Shown here: positions 39,050 to 51,700 of the stretch, piece after piece | Position numbering within the stretch: the stretch's first letter is position 1 | How the letters are laid out: each line of letters opens with the position of its first letter | DNA from: Coriaria nepalensis | Taxonomy: Eukaryota; Streptophyta; Magnoliopsida; Cucurbitales; Coriariaceae | Assembly (NCBI GenBank): GCA_027186245.1 | Contig: CP114481.1 | Span: 57,172,569 to 57,236,568, forward strand | DNA: 64,000 nucleotides | Direction of reading: 5' to 3' | Made by a program: the position numbers and the translations under genes | Notes under the pieces: generated by a model | What the model was told of the DNA's origin: nothing | Database searches by the model: none | The model's input: the letters and a program-made list of their open reading frames with translations, nothing else

Positions 39050-39170
39050 GGTAATTTAGTATCAGAGCTTTGCATGAAGTCTCAGGTTCGACACCCATAA
39101 ACAGCGTATGTATTGTAAGTCCCGCACGTTTCTCGTGCCTCCGTGGGGTCCATGGGTTCAGTTCAAGAAT
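39050..39170 (+). mobile_element. SINE-like or tRNA-related fragment
   Basis: TTTAGTATCAGAGCTTTGC resembles the start of plant initiator-Met-related primer or A-box sequences. It is followed about 25 bp later by GGTTCGACACC, close to the pol III B-box consensus GGTTCGANTCC. Downstream is a CCCGCACGTTTCTCGTGCC hairpin and GTGGGGTCCATGGGTTC. It does not fold into a full tRNA. No poly(A) tail or target duplication was recognised, so this is tentative. Confidence 0.3.
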
Positions 39171-39381
39171 TATTAATTAATAATTAATATAAAAATGAAT
39201 TGGTCAACTGTAAAGAGTTGAATTTTGAGATCATCATGTGAACTTGTCACGACAACAGCCGAGTTCAAACCCGAAAGTCAAAGAGAGAGCGGGAGAGCAG
39301 TAAACGTGCTTGCCACCCACAACTATCACAAGTACTAGTTAGAAAGACATGTCGTTCATAAACTGCGGCTGCTGCTGCTTA

Positions 39382-39393
39382 ATGCCATATTGA
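39382..39393 (+). CDS. Minimal upstream ORF before the MIZ1-like gene
   Basis: ATG CCA TAT TGA (M-P-Y-stop) ends 10 bp before the predicted main start at 39404. Such start-stop-like frames can cause ribosome stalling or leaky scanning. It is seen in sequence only, and it matters only if the transcript starts upstream of 39382. Confidence 0.4.
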   Translation: MPY

Positions 39394-39403
39394 CGTGAAG
39401 AAG

Positions 39404-40105
39404 ATGATGGAAGAGCCGAAACAAACGCCGCCGGCATCACCATCTCCGATCTCTCTCCAACCATCAAAACATGAAAGAAATCCATCAAAGGCCTCGAAAA
39501 TCATCCGCCGCGTACATTCGGTATTCCGAACACTGCCGATAATGTCACCCGCATGTCGAATGCCGACATCCCTGCATGGAAGCCGTCTCGGACACGACAT
39601 GAACCGTATCAACGGGGGTAGCCGCATGATCGGCACCCTATTTGGGTACCGCAAAGCTCGTGTCAACCTTGTCATCCAAGAAAACCCGAGATGTCTCCCC
39701 ATTCTTATTCTCGAACTCGCTATTCCTACCGGAAAACTCTTCCAGGACATGGGGATGGGGCTTGTTAGGATCGCGTTGGAGTGCGAGAAGAATCCGAAAG
39801 AGAAGACGAAGATACTGGAGGAGCCGTTATGGACCTTGTATTGCAACGGGAGAAAGTCGGGGTATGGATTGAAGAGGGAGCCCACAGAGGAGGATCTTAA
39901 TATAATGCAGATGTTGCACGTGGTCTCCATGGGAGCTGGAGTGCTGCCCATCAAAGATCAGCAGAGTCATGATGAACAGTTGACGTACATGAGAGCACAC
40001 TTCGGACGCGTCGTGGGGTCCAAGGATTCCGAGACATATTACATGATTAATCCGGAGCAAGGCAACGGAGGAGGTGAACTCAGCATCTTCTTTTTCAGAA
40101 TATGA
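39404..40105 (+). CDS. MIZU-KUSSEI 1-like protein (DUF617)
   Basis: Intronless DUF617 protein of 233 residues, related to MIZ1, which acts in root hydrotropism at the ER. The start is the first of two adjacent ATGs (39404 and 39407); no ATG precedes it in frame. A Pro/Ser-rich N-terminus is followed by the domain, which includes GTLFGYRKARVNLVIQENPR, LPILILELAIPTGKLFQDMG, GLVRIALECEK, EPLWTLYCNGRKSGYGLKRE, MLHVVSMGAGVLP, LTYMRAHFGRVVGSKDSETY and MINPEQGNGGGELSIFFFRI. These cover the whole family domain, so the gene looks complete. The family has about a dozen members in Arabidopsis and the exact orthologue cannot be fixed here. Confidence 0.9.
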   Translation: MMEEPKQTPPASPSPISLQPSKHERNPSKASKIIRRVHSVFRTLPIMSPACRMPTSLHGSRLGHDMNRINGGSRMIGTLFGYRKARVNLVIQENPRCLPILILELAIPTGKLFQDMGMGLVRIALECEKNPKEKTKILEEPLWTLYCNGRKSGYGLKREPTEEDLNIMQMLHVVSMGAGVLPIKDQQSHDEQLTYMRAHFGRVVGSKDSETYYMINPEQGNGGGELSIFFFRI

Positions 40106-40727
40106 TCCATCACCTCCATTTTTATGTATATTGTACAGCCAGCCAGCCAGCCTAGTTCATTTGAATCATCCATCATATCTATTGATATCGAACCCGGCCA
40201 GTCCCGACCCGTACATGGGTGAATGTAAATGAAACCGAGTCATCAATCATCATGCTTAGGCTCCATTTCAATATGTTTTCCTTCACCACATTCTCTCTCT
40301 CCTCTGTTTCTATTACTTGTTTGAAAAGTGAGAGAATCATGCAATGATTCTTTCAACCAAATCTGTTTTCATTTCGTAGGAAGTCAATCCTAAGGAGAAT
40401 AAAATGCTGATCGTGATCAAAGGATGCTTGGTTTATTAAGAATCCATGGATTTGTGCCGTGTTTTGTTTTTTTTTTGTTTTCCCGCAATGGAGAAAAGCT
40501 ACTGCCTAGTGTGTTCTTTGCATTCCTTTTTCGATTTAATACAGCTACAAGTACAAGATCCCAAATTACAATAATCATTTATTACATGCATAAGTATATG
40601 ATTTAATCAGCAACAAAAGTAGTGGTGGGCACATATCTAACACTAAGAGACACTGTTTGTATCTAGCCCAGAACTAATGTATATGATCTCCACAACTTTT
40701 ATTACTTTACTAATGAAAGCCTTAAAC
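40106..40727. other. Spacer between convergent MIZ1-like and ZIF-like genes
   Basis: 3' UTRs of both genes. A CAGC(CAGC) run lies at 40136-40152. No further gene is supported. Confidence 0.55.
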
Positions 40728-43700
40728 TCAATGCAAGTAGTCTTCACGTTCAACCAAAAAGGGTTTGAAGGTCAGCAGCACTGCAATTGCCTCAATCACA
40801 TTTAGCAGGAAGAAAACCATTTGACTGCCTGCAAATTTTAGTTTATTTCAGTTAAAAGCGGTTACTCTGTCAAAAAGTTAGCTTGTTGATGACAGAGAAG
40901 GAGTACATACCTGGAAGGACTGCAGCATTTTGACGCTTTTGTGCCGAAGAAAAACTGCAGGGTAAGAAATATAGTCATAAAACTATCAATCCATCTATCA
41001 ATGGAGACGAAAGTACATTTTCAAACACTCGAGAAGTTAACTTACATGATACCACCTCCGGCTGGACCAACTGCCTTGAACAGAGACATTGCTGTCATGG
41101 CAATGCCATTAGCAGCTCCTCTTTGATGTTGTTCCTGTATAATAATTTGGTCAGATAACGGTTACGACGAGAGACAGAGAAAAAGCCATATTGATTTAAG
41201 ACAGAATTATTACCACGGAATTGTTTTGCAGCATGAATAAAGCAGTCACAATGGAGATCTAAGAACAGATAAACACTCTTCAATTATTCCAACTCATAAA
41301 CCAAAAGAGGAAAAAAGGAAGGCAGTGAATTTTAAAGTTTCTGCTCCAGATTATCAAATAACGTCTAGCGCACTTACTGAAAGAACATTCTTAAGCAGCG
41401 AAGCACAATTTACGACGATGAAAAGGGTAACTCCAGACAACATGGCTATGGAGGGATAACTTGACAGTAATGGTATTGACACAGCCTGCAAAAATGAGAT
41501 AGATAGCTCAGTAAATGCAACTTTATTGTCATGCCTGCACACTAAACTTCAGCTACTTACCCCTCCTAAGCGTGTTATAAGTATTGGCCCAAGGAACTTG
41601 GCAATATATGGGAATACAGTAAGTTGAAACACGAAAAGGCAAAAACCTGATAGTTTTAAAATAAATAAAAAAACAAAAAGGTATTGGTTAGGAGAAAGTA
41701 TTGATACAATTTGATTACATGACCAGAGTTTGCCAGCAAAATACGTATACATGAGTCTACACATACATACCGGAGACGGAAAGAATTTCACCGACATCCT
41801 CGGTTGTATAGCCGAGGCCCCCCAGTTTTCGAGGGCTTTCCGCCCATAGTGAAAATATCTACACAAATTTTAGATATCAATTATCAGCACAAGTTTATTC
41901 TACAATTCACTCACTGTTAGAGCTCAATGTGTATGTAAGGTAAAATGATAGCAACCTCTGTGTAAGCCATATCATGGAGTGAGAATAGGCAATATATTAT
42001 GGTTGCTGACATCAAGGGCCAATTCTTAAAGAGATTCTCATTGGAAGGCAGTTTGTTTCCTTCATTGCCGTGAGTTTCTTTAGTTACATCCGATCCATAG
42101 GATTGCGTTTCGACATCACTATTTGCAGTACTAGTTTTTTCATTGTGCATGTGCAATGTTTCCTACAATGATGAGATTTAACCGGTAATCAGCGAAAACT
42201 ACTGTTTAACATATCAAGAAACTAACTAACATAATGTAAGAAACTAACTAACAACAGAACACAGGCAAGGAGGCTCACAGTTGGGTAAAAATTATGATCA
42301 AAGGGATGCAAAGTACATACCGGAAGCCATAGAGAGGCGATTCCTACTACTATTGCAAAGAGTGATATAGCGGCGCACGGTAAGAAGTACGGAAACCTGC
42401 ATTCAAAAGTTTCATGCTCAGCAGCATGAGATGATAGCCAACAACCATAGGAACTACATTTTAGCCTCTCAAAGTAGACTTACCTCCCAAGAAAACCCTT
42501 TTGAGAAATAATGGTTGGATATTTCTCTGCTGGCTGAATGATACAAGAGTAATAGGTGACAGATATTAAAATAAGTCGAGACGATACACAATCGGGCCTG
42601 CAGATTGAGGTGACGAAAAAACACGAGTACCTGGGCAAGAAACCCACCCAGAGCTGGGCCAATGATCAATCCTATGCCCCATGATGTGCTTATCTGAGAT
42701 CAAAGCACAGTCGTGTTCTTGTTAGATGACTATATATGATTAAATTGCATGATTCTAGTTGAACCAAACTGTGCATAGGACAAGAAACTCACTGCAGACA
42801 GCCCCACAGCTTGGTATTCTTCATTGAAAATTTCAACTGCATATGCCTGTTTGTGAATTCACCGAAGATGATGGAAAAGGTAAATCTAACAGATAAGGGG
42901 TAGCAGTAATAATGATGGAATGCAGTTGAATTTGAACAAGTAGTATTTCATTGGAAGAGTACCTTAATGGGTCCAAGGGTACCATTCAAACTGCCAAGAA
43001 GAAATCTCATAGTGATAGCCATCCAGAAATTTACACTAAGCCCGAAAAGGGTGTTGAATATAACCCTGAGACCAGTTAAAAACAGAAGATAGGTGAAGAA
43101 TATTAGACACTTGGTATCCCAACTGAACTAACCATCAATCTCAATTTCCAGTAAAATAGGAGTTGAAGATTGAGTCATGGTAATAAATACTAACACAGTG
43201 ACAATGCCGATAAGAATGACAGGTTTCCGACCATAACGATCAGCTATGATTCCCCAAACAAAAGATGTCAAAGCTCTTCCCAGCATAAAAGCAGACCCTA
43301 TACACATATATGTATAAACATCTAAGAGAAGAAAAGCTGAGCAACTGAAATGTAATATGAGAACAGAGACATACAAGAGAAACGAGAGCTAGTGATCATG
43401 AGCTATCTAGCTGAAAGTAAAATTAAGAAAACCTCACCCACATAACCCGCATAGAAGCCAATATCTTCATCTCTTTTGGCAATCTTAAAATCCCTAATCT
43501 GCAAATCAATAACGAATGCAATTTCAAAAGCCGGAAACAACTCCAGAAGATAAGATTCAAATAACAAGCCTGAGATTGTAAATAACACACTCACCATGAA
43601 ATATAGGAATGGAAAGAGAGATGATATAGGCAGAGCTACACAAAACAGAAAAAAGAACAAACAAGACAGGATCATAAGACACATGCCAGGTGAGGTACTG

Positions 43701-43910
43701 ATGAACCCATTCATGATTCATATACCATGAATCATTTGGAAAACAAAGAAGGTGGTACGAACCAGTGCACAAGACAACAACAGAAATGGAAATGAGGTCA
43801 CGAAAAGGATAACCCTGTTGCAGCTCCTTCCGGCGCTGGACTTTACAGCCAGGACAATTCTCATAATAAATGTAGTCTTTCTTCAACAAACTCTCTCTCG
43901 ACATAGACAT
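40728..43910 (-). CDS. ZIFL1: Major facilitator transporter, ZINC INDUCED FACILITATOR-like (ZIFL)
   Basis: MFS transporter of the plant ZIF1/ZIFL family. ZIF1 moves nicotianamine into the vacuole for zinc tolerance; ZIFL1 affects K+ and auxin transport. It is multi-exon, from the ATG at 43910 to the TGA at 40728-40730, about 490 residues. The N-terminus carries the family signature [19 protein letters not shown]. The MFS loop 2-3 signature is [17 protein letters not shown]. The second family motif region reads [20 protein letters not shown] hydrophilic central loop ([20 protein letters not shown]) separates two sets of membrane helices. The C-terminus ends [15 protein letters not shown]. About 12 membrane segments are visible across the exons and no interruption was seen. 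The subfamily (ZIF1 or ZIFL1/2) is not settled. Confidence 0.9.
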
Positions 43911-45766
43911 GGTTTTTTTTCTCCCCCACTTGCTTGGTCTGTGGCTAGCTAGCTAGATAAGATTATTCAGATCTTTCCTCTTAATTGATTCCAACCAGAA
44001 GAAAGACAAAACAGAGCAATCAGATTTCTGAAAGAGAAGTATAATAATGTCGGAAGCGAATCCGGTTCCGGCATCCTACCATCATTTGTTGGCTTCCTCT
44101 CTCTATATATAATATTACTGGAACTGGTTTAAAAGAATAAAGTTCAACACGGACCCCTTGTAAATGGCTGCCCAGACAGAGTCGTAGATGAGTGACAAGC
44201 CCAAATTAAAAATCACATGGCCTTATTACCCAGAGAGGCATGCGTAATCGCCAATACAGGTCGCGGAGCAATAAAAGACAATACTCGAGAAGATGACAAA
44301 TTCAAGTTTGCAGACACATGAAATGACTCGTAGAAAGTAAGGAGGGAGAAGAAACTCAATTCAATTACGTGGCCTCTGTTTTTCAGTTTTGTCGTAACAT
44401 TCATTATCACTTTCATGACCGTACAATGATTGAACATATTAAGAATCCTACCCATGAATGACACATAGAAGAGGAGAGCTGACGTCTACCCATGAATGAC
44501 ACATAGAAAAATCACATACCTAGATTCTGTCTTAACAATATATATGCATCAATTATGGTTGTGCAAAGTCCGGTTTAAATAGATACAGATTCGGATCCGA
44601 AAAGATCCTAATAATACTCGGATCCGATCGAAATTAATTATTTTTTGAGTATTAAATTCACTTAATTCATTTGAAAAAAACCAAAATTTTCAATAATGCA
44701 AATATAAAATTTATTTTTTAAAATATTAAAAAATACTAAATATAATATTGTCATTTTCCGCCCTTTTTGTAAAACCAATTTTAAGAAATTATGATATACT
44801 AAATGCCAAATAAATTTGTCCCCTCTAAAGCCAGTTTTTATATTTTGAAATACAAAAAACGTTTTAAAAAAACCCTACCAAACAAAGCCTTCAACTTCAG
44901 CCATTGTTTTTATCCCTCCACTTTCTGACCAGCCAAACAGCCATTAAGAAACGAGAGAGACCCCTTACCAACACTAAATTTAGGGAAAAGGAAGCGAATT
45001 TAGGACCTAAATGAAAGAAATTTATGGGAAATACAGACGCAAACCTGCAAATAGATAAGAAAATCCAGACTTTTTTTTATCAAATCATAATTATTATCTT
45101 TTCCATCCCTTCCCTCACTAAAAAACAGAGCAAGCAACAACCTCCATTGTTGCAATCATTTTTACTCAAATGCTTCAAGCCAGAAGCCTTCTTCTACCTT
45201 CAGTCTCTGCCTTCCTCTCTCTCCTACCCACAACAAAACCTTTCTTCTCTCTCCTCCTAACTTCTCAGCCTATTTCTCCTCCAGACCCATCAGTCTCGAG
45301 AGAGGGAGAGAGGGAGAGAGGAAGAGATCAGAGGGAGAGAGAAACGACGTGAACTGGAGAAAAAGAGATCAGAGGAAGAGATCTTTTTTTTTTTTTTTTT
45401 TTTGTTTTGGAACGGAAAGAAAATTCAAATTGCGTTGCAAGTGAGCATCTTTTGCCAAGGAACTGTAGAGACTGCTGAGATAAATGAATGCTTGCTTCTC
45501 ATTCATCATAACTATGGATTCTTTGCTAATGATATCTTACAACTCCAAACTGTATAATCATGTATAATGATATTTTTTCACTTTTTATGGAGGGGAGAGG
45601 AGGGATAGAGATTATTTTAAAAGATCAACGAACCAGCAGGAACCAGTGATGCTCCATGATCCTCTATATGTGTTGATGAATGAGTGAAGAAGAGGCTTAA
45701 AAAATGGTCAGCTTGTCCCCAGATCCTGTGGGTTGTCATTGCCTTGCCGGCAGGTGTGAACCCTGA
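43911..45766. other. ZIFL promoter and spacer to NRPC2
   Basis: There is no convincing gene. Bases 43911-44110 are ZIFL leader and promoter (a CTAGCTAGCTAG run at 43946-43957). A 23-bp direct repeat starting CTACCCATGAATGACAC occurs at 44448 and 44486. Bases 44575-44640 contain CGGATCCGA motifs like those in the CYP22-intron element, perhaps an old relic. Bases 45080-45420 are strongly strand-biased: pyrimidine-rich (45100-45290), then a purine (GAGAGAGG)n block (45298-45385), then an 18-bp T run. Open frames there come from low complexity. The NRPC2 3' UTR ends the interval. Confidence 0.5.
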
Positions 45767-48700
45767 TCACGCTGCTTCAGCCAGTTTTAGACGAGGAACA
45801 ATATTCATTGATTGAAGTTCCTGCAAGTATGGCATTGATTTATTATAAAATAACCACAAGACCAACAATCTGAACAGAAGTCAACTTTTACCTGGATTAA
45901 GAGCTTGCATGCATATGGCAGTTTCATGGTAGAAATATTATCCCCCTTTTTGCATGAGGAACACATTCCCATTTTTAGCTTGTGATTGTAATATCCTAAC
46001 AAACCACAAGCTCTGCAAACCTGTGACAGATGATGTGTGTTGTCAATTATGTTGAACTATTCCAGTAACAGAACTCAGATTTGTGGATGTACTCGAGACT
46101 ATTCTCTTAGACATACCAAATCAAAAATCTGAAAAAGAAAAGTATCTGATATGCATCTAGTACACAAATGGTTCCCAAATGGAAAACCTAAGAGTTAAAA
46201 AATGGACATGGCCATACTCCCAGACGCAAGGCTAAAAACCATCACTGTAGCACATGTCCCGTCGTGCCCAGTACTATAGACTTGAGAAACTACATTCCTC
46301 AAATCCAAAGTTGTTTCTTCAAATGATGCAAGGCTTAGAGCCTCCTATCCAACCACCTTAATAACATACACAAATATGGAAATAAAGACAAACACAAGTA
46401 CCTGAACTTCAAAAGGGTCACTAGAGATCATTAAGCGTTCGTAAATCAACATGCTTGCACCATATGCGATCAAACAATCTCGTTCCATTTCACCCACTCG
46501 TAAACCTGCAAAAATATTAAGTATTTAGAATAAATAGGACCCCTTAGCTTGAAAAGCAATCAAATTGAATGTCTTAAATGAAAGACCTCCATTTTTAGCT
46601 CTGCCCTCAGTAGGCTGTCGAGTCAGTAAGACACGAGGCCCATTACCTCGAGCATGCATTTTATCCAGCACCTAATGGTCCAAGCCCAATAGTGGGTTAA
46701 TAATATAATAATCAACAGGACAACTATTAGCTTAACAGGTACATCAATTACAAGCAACAGAAAGGAAGAAATGAGATCTCACCATATGTTTTAATTTCTG
46801 ATAGTATATTGGCCCCATGAAAATATATGCTTGTAATGGGCAACCAGTGATACCTGGAAAAAAGCAGATTTTATATAGCAATTTTGTGCCATTTTCTCAT
46901 CCTAAAAATATCATGCTACGATAATTTTTTCCTGCCATTTTCCTTTCTCTGGCAAGCAAAATAAATTTCCATTAATTGATGGAAACACGATTTCTTGGTC
47001 AAAGAAAAAGACTTTGAACAAAAGGAAGTAATGACTCCCAAATTCTGCAAGTAATGATTCTTTGACAACATGGAGGCAAACACAAATAATAGACGAGAAA
47101 AATCAGTTCACTATACATTTTGATCTCAATGCCAATCACCAAGTCTCCCAGAAGAAGCAAGCAAGATAAGGAATGAAGCGAATATGAGCATTTGTAAGTT
47201 TCTTCACAGTTTGGACCCAAAATACTTCCAAAATCCACAATAATGTTTAAGACGGTAGGATAGTATTTAAACTTTTAAACTCCTATGAAGAGATCTTTTT
47301 AACTTTGAGAACTGAAAAACCTGAATAGAGAAAGTCCTTTCCATTGTAACTGAAGCCTTTCTTCACCAGAGTTTCACTGTCACGGGGCAAAAGAAAGATT
47401 TGAGGGAAAAACATTAGGAAGCTGCAGAATAGATTAGTGCTGAATATAAATAAGCACCTTATAGCTTCAACTGTATCTGCATGACCACTTGGCTCACCAA
47501 AAGCACTCCCATAGTGAAATCTACCACATGAAACTCCAGCTTTACCCCCAAGAAGTTCAATCATCTTTCCAACTGTCATTCGGCTGGTGACAACAGCAAA
47601 GTAGAATGCAGTGCTCGTCTAGATTAGATTAATTAAAACAATGAATTACCCAAGAGAAATTATTGTATGCACCATATGCATTACCACATCGCACGACGAG
47701 TATGATCTTAACCACAAAAGTCACTTTCGATGTGAGGTATGAAAATGACATTTGTGGTTAAGATCATACTTCTCGTACCACATGGCGATGCACATGGTGC
47801 AAACAAGAATCTCTCATTATCTAATATAAGATAATACATGAAGTTTGTCACTTTGCTTTACATTAGAGGGAAGTGCATTAACTAAGAAACAGAAAGGTAC
47901 AGTGCTAATCCCAGAAAACAAGGGAAAAATCAAATTTGTTGTCATTTAGGGCACTAGGAAGGAAATTCAAATTCAGTAAAAGCCATAAGTAACTTCTCCA
48001 AGGGGCATAATAGCAAAAATGGCATGCTTCACTCCTTGCATGTGAACAGGCCATGGCGGTGCCAAGGTCCCAACCACTGAAGTAATATAATAACAACATA
48101 AGTGCAAACAAAGTTTAACCCATTTAGATTGAGGTCTTGGCACATCATTTGATGGATCTTAACTAACTGGAAGTTTACAATAGTCCAAGAGCAACAAATT
48201 TGACGATACGTGCTAGCGTTCCTATGACATGATATATACTTTCATTCCTACTAGCTTTAATTTTTGGGACCGTCGGCAGCCTAAGTTAACTGTCAAACTC
48301 CCATTCTAGTAGCTTTAACTGTCTTCGTTCAAACTCCCATGCTAGCTCCCCACTGTTAGCATAGTCATTAGACCTTCACATGACAAGTATTACCGTTTCC
48401 ATATGCATGACATAGATTTGTTGAGCTTCTGATTTTGACAGTTAACTTAATCGTACTCTTCATTATCAGTTATTTATTTGACACTGGAGAAATATACATG
48501 TAAAATTACAGCAGAGAAAACAAAAGCTGGTTCTATTGAAGAAACTAAGTCTTGGCCACAACGGATATACCCCTTAGTACTAACAAATGTTCTCTAACCG
48601 ATATTATAAAGGGGGCACAATTGAAATCTGCTAGAAATCAATGGGATTAATACATTTAGAAACAGTGACAAATGGTGGTCAAAAGAAAATGTTGCACCTT

Positions 48701-51700
48701 GGGAACCCATGAGGATTCATGATTAAATCAGGACACACTCCACGTTCAGAAAACGGAAAATCTTCCTGTTGGACAATTGTGCCACATACACCTTTTTGCC
48801 CATGCCTGCTACTAAATTTGTCACCAACCTAATTTACAGCCAAAAGGTCGGACTTAGATATCAGGTAAATAAAAGGCTTCATAGATCGTAATGAAGCAAA
48901 CTAAAAATTCTAACCTCTGGTCTACGAGTTTGGCGAATCAATAATTTGATGGACAAACATTCATCTTTATCAGAACAAAGAGCCACTCTATCGACCACAG
49001 TGGGCTCCCCATCAGGACCCTTATATCTGTGTGGAGCTGATTTAAATGAACTGGATGTAAAAAAAAATCAGAGTAAGCAACGCAAAAACAAGAAAGAACC
49101 ATCAACAAATTGCCTGAACAGCTACAGACCTATCTGATACCACTGAGGATATACTTGGCCCCCTTGTTACAATAGGAACCTGCTTGTTTACATAAATGTC
49201 ATTTGTTCTAATGATTTCTCCAGGTGCGGCAATTCCATCGTCATCCAGTATCTACATACCAGAGCATATGAGCCAAGTAAAAGACACAAAATTTTGCACA
49301 TCAAAATTAAAAAATGGATGGAGTAAAGAAAATTCACCAATACTATTATAAAAGAAACAGAGATGATTTCATCCCAGTTTTGTCACCCAAGAAATGAAAA
49401 ATGAAATCAATAGTAATTCTGCAATATTTTCTTTGCGCAGACAATTAAGTCTATTAGCTGAGAACATCCTTTATAATAAGAGAAACATACACACTGAACA
49501 TAACCCAAAAGGTGATACTAACGTAAGAGCTGAGAAAAAGTTTAGCCAAAAGGTTTTTTATCTTTCCCTTTGTAAATGGAATATACTTCCCTAGGTCATT
49601 TTACATAATTAAATGTCACACTAAGTACCAATAGACTCTTTACATCCTTTTAAAACATTTAATTTGGGTAATAATGATATATGCATGTTAAACAAGCAGA
49701 TACATGCATGAAAATGCAATCCCAGAAGCATAATAATAAGTACCAAGGAAAGTCCTTGCGAAAATATTATTACCCGCATATTATCTCTGCCAGAGTCTTC
49801 ATTCCTATTAGGCTTAATTATCCTGTCTTCTGTAGAATTCGCATACTTCTGATTGACAGCAGTACATCTATTCACAGGGGAACATCCAAAGTCAATACTA
49901 TAAACTTATCTAGGTTAGGTTAAATATTTAAACCTATCCCAATCCCACCAACCTTTACCACATAAGAGAGAGTAATAGATAGTATTGGGCCAGTGATATT
50001 ATGCAAAAATAAAATATAGAAATAAAGAAGCAAAAACTACTTGGTCTCTTACTTCTTCATAACAATACAACGACCAAAGCCACGATCCAGAGATGACTTG
50101 TTCATGACTATTGCATCTTCGATGTCATAGCCACTGTAACTCATTACGGCTACAGTAGCATTCTGTCCTGCTCCAAGCTTGTCATATCCAACCTGAGTTC
50201 AAAGTGATTAATTGTGCGTTCACTAATGCCTGGTGCATCTGACACACATTATACTAACCAGTTCGATTGTTCTTGTTGTCAATAAAGGACGTTGGGGATA
50301 CACCAGTAAGTAAAGTAATGTGTCCATGCGCCGTAGCTGTGTGATCGAGAGAGGTTATATTATCAACACATTGACCGGTTCTCCAACATGGCCCATCAAA
50401 AATTTGTGAAGTTAACTGATGGCTATAAAAACAGATTTTAACATTGAACTCTCATAATCTATAAGAACTTGGCCAGTTGTATTCAACATAATAAAATAAT
50501 AATTAAAAAATCATAACAATAATAATTTAATGCATGTCAAATTGATGAGGCCAATTAATTAGTTAATTTAATTGATCCGGTGTGCTTGAACACTAATATG
50601 ACGTCCACAAACATAGGAAAGATACACTTCTTACCTGGTTATATGCAATATTTCCCATAGCTTGCTTCCCCATAGCACACTGTAAGGATAGATGTAGTTG
50701 CAGATTATAAAGTTCATAACTGAAGCAACCACTGGAAGAAATTCAAAAATAAAAGGTTTCAGTTATTAGGGGAATCACATAGACAAACCTGATAAGTGTT
50801 TCTAGGGGACTGATTATGATGAGGATATGGAATCAGTCCAGCACAAACACCTAAGATGGTGAAAGGCTCTATCTCAATATGTGTAGTTTGTAGTGTAGCC
50901 TCTCCTTCATATAAAGCAATCTAGAAGAATGATGCAGTCAAACCTCCATTCTATGGAATAGCAACTTACAAGCAAAGGTATTTGGAAGGGATCAGGTAGG
51001 AACAAACCAAAGCATTGTTCTCCTCATTCACATCAAGATACTCTATCAACCCTTCCCTTAAAAAATCATCAAAAGTACGTACTCCATCCTTCGTAGGAGA
51101 AAATTTAGATCAGTTTAGCAGCTGCTACAGACTCAGTAGGACCCAAAACATGACTCATACTTACCAATAACTCTTTCATATGATATTCTTTAATCCTTGA
51201 TACCCCCTTGTCAGCAATGACAAGTGGACGGCAGACTCGTCCTCCATCAGAAGCAATGTATACGCAATGCTGTTTTCTTGACAGGTTAGAAGCATGCTCA
51301 AGATAATACATACCAGAAGAGTTCAGAATGAGCATAGAGTGCATGACAATATATAACTTGGAGGTTTAGGTCCAGGTCGCGGTTACTAGAGAGGGTATCA
51401 AATGCCTCAGGTGTATACCATCCATGTGAGAGGAGATAATGGGCCCATGTTGTAGGTCCCACTTCGCCTCTCTCGCATGGTGGTATACACCCTAGGCACT
51501 AAATCCTTTCTCATGGTTACTAGGGGGTAATGCCACAACCACAATCTGGTATCTAAGCAGTAAAGATAACTTGCAGAAAAAAATTTAAATCGTAAGCTTT
51601 TGGTCCTTTAGTGACTTGCATTCTATGCAGATGAAACATGTCTACACAAACGTGCACAAGAGTAAGGCAAGCACACCCAAAACATATTTCACACCACAAA

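Larger units (their letters stand above)
38164..39403. other. CFAP20 promoter, AT-rich spacer and MIZ1-like leader
   Basis: Bases 38170-38340 hold diverged repeats of an AATTACAAACGAAGAAGGCC motif (38210 and 38313) in the CFAP20 leader or 5' intron. Bases 38800-39000 are AT-rich spacer. A SINE-like tRNA-derived stretch lies at 39050-39170. The MIZ1-like leader begins near 39240 and carries a CTG/GCTGCTGCT run at about 39367-39378 and a four-codon upstream ORF. Confidence 0.5.

Noticed and set aside
39379..39954. 191-codon open frame antisense to the MIZ1-like gene
   Set aside because: It mirrors a GC-rich single-exon gene whose plus-strand frame matches the whole DUF617 domain; the antisense protein resembles nothing.
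44448..44508. 23-bp direct repeat as a target-site duplication
   Set aside because: Only 15 bp separate the copies and there is no element between them; a simple local duplication is enough.
45024..45352. Overlapping open frames rich in Ser, Leu and Arg upstream of NRPC2's 3' end
   Set aside because: They arise from pyrimidine and purine low-complexity runs, with no conserved motif or splice context.
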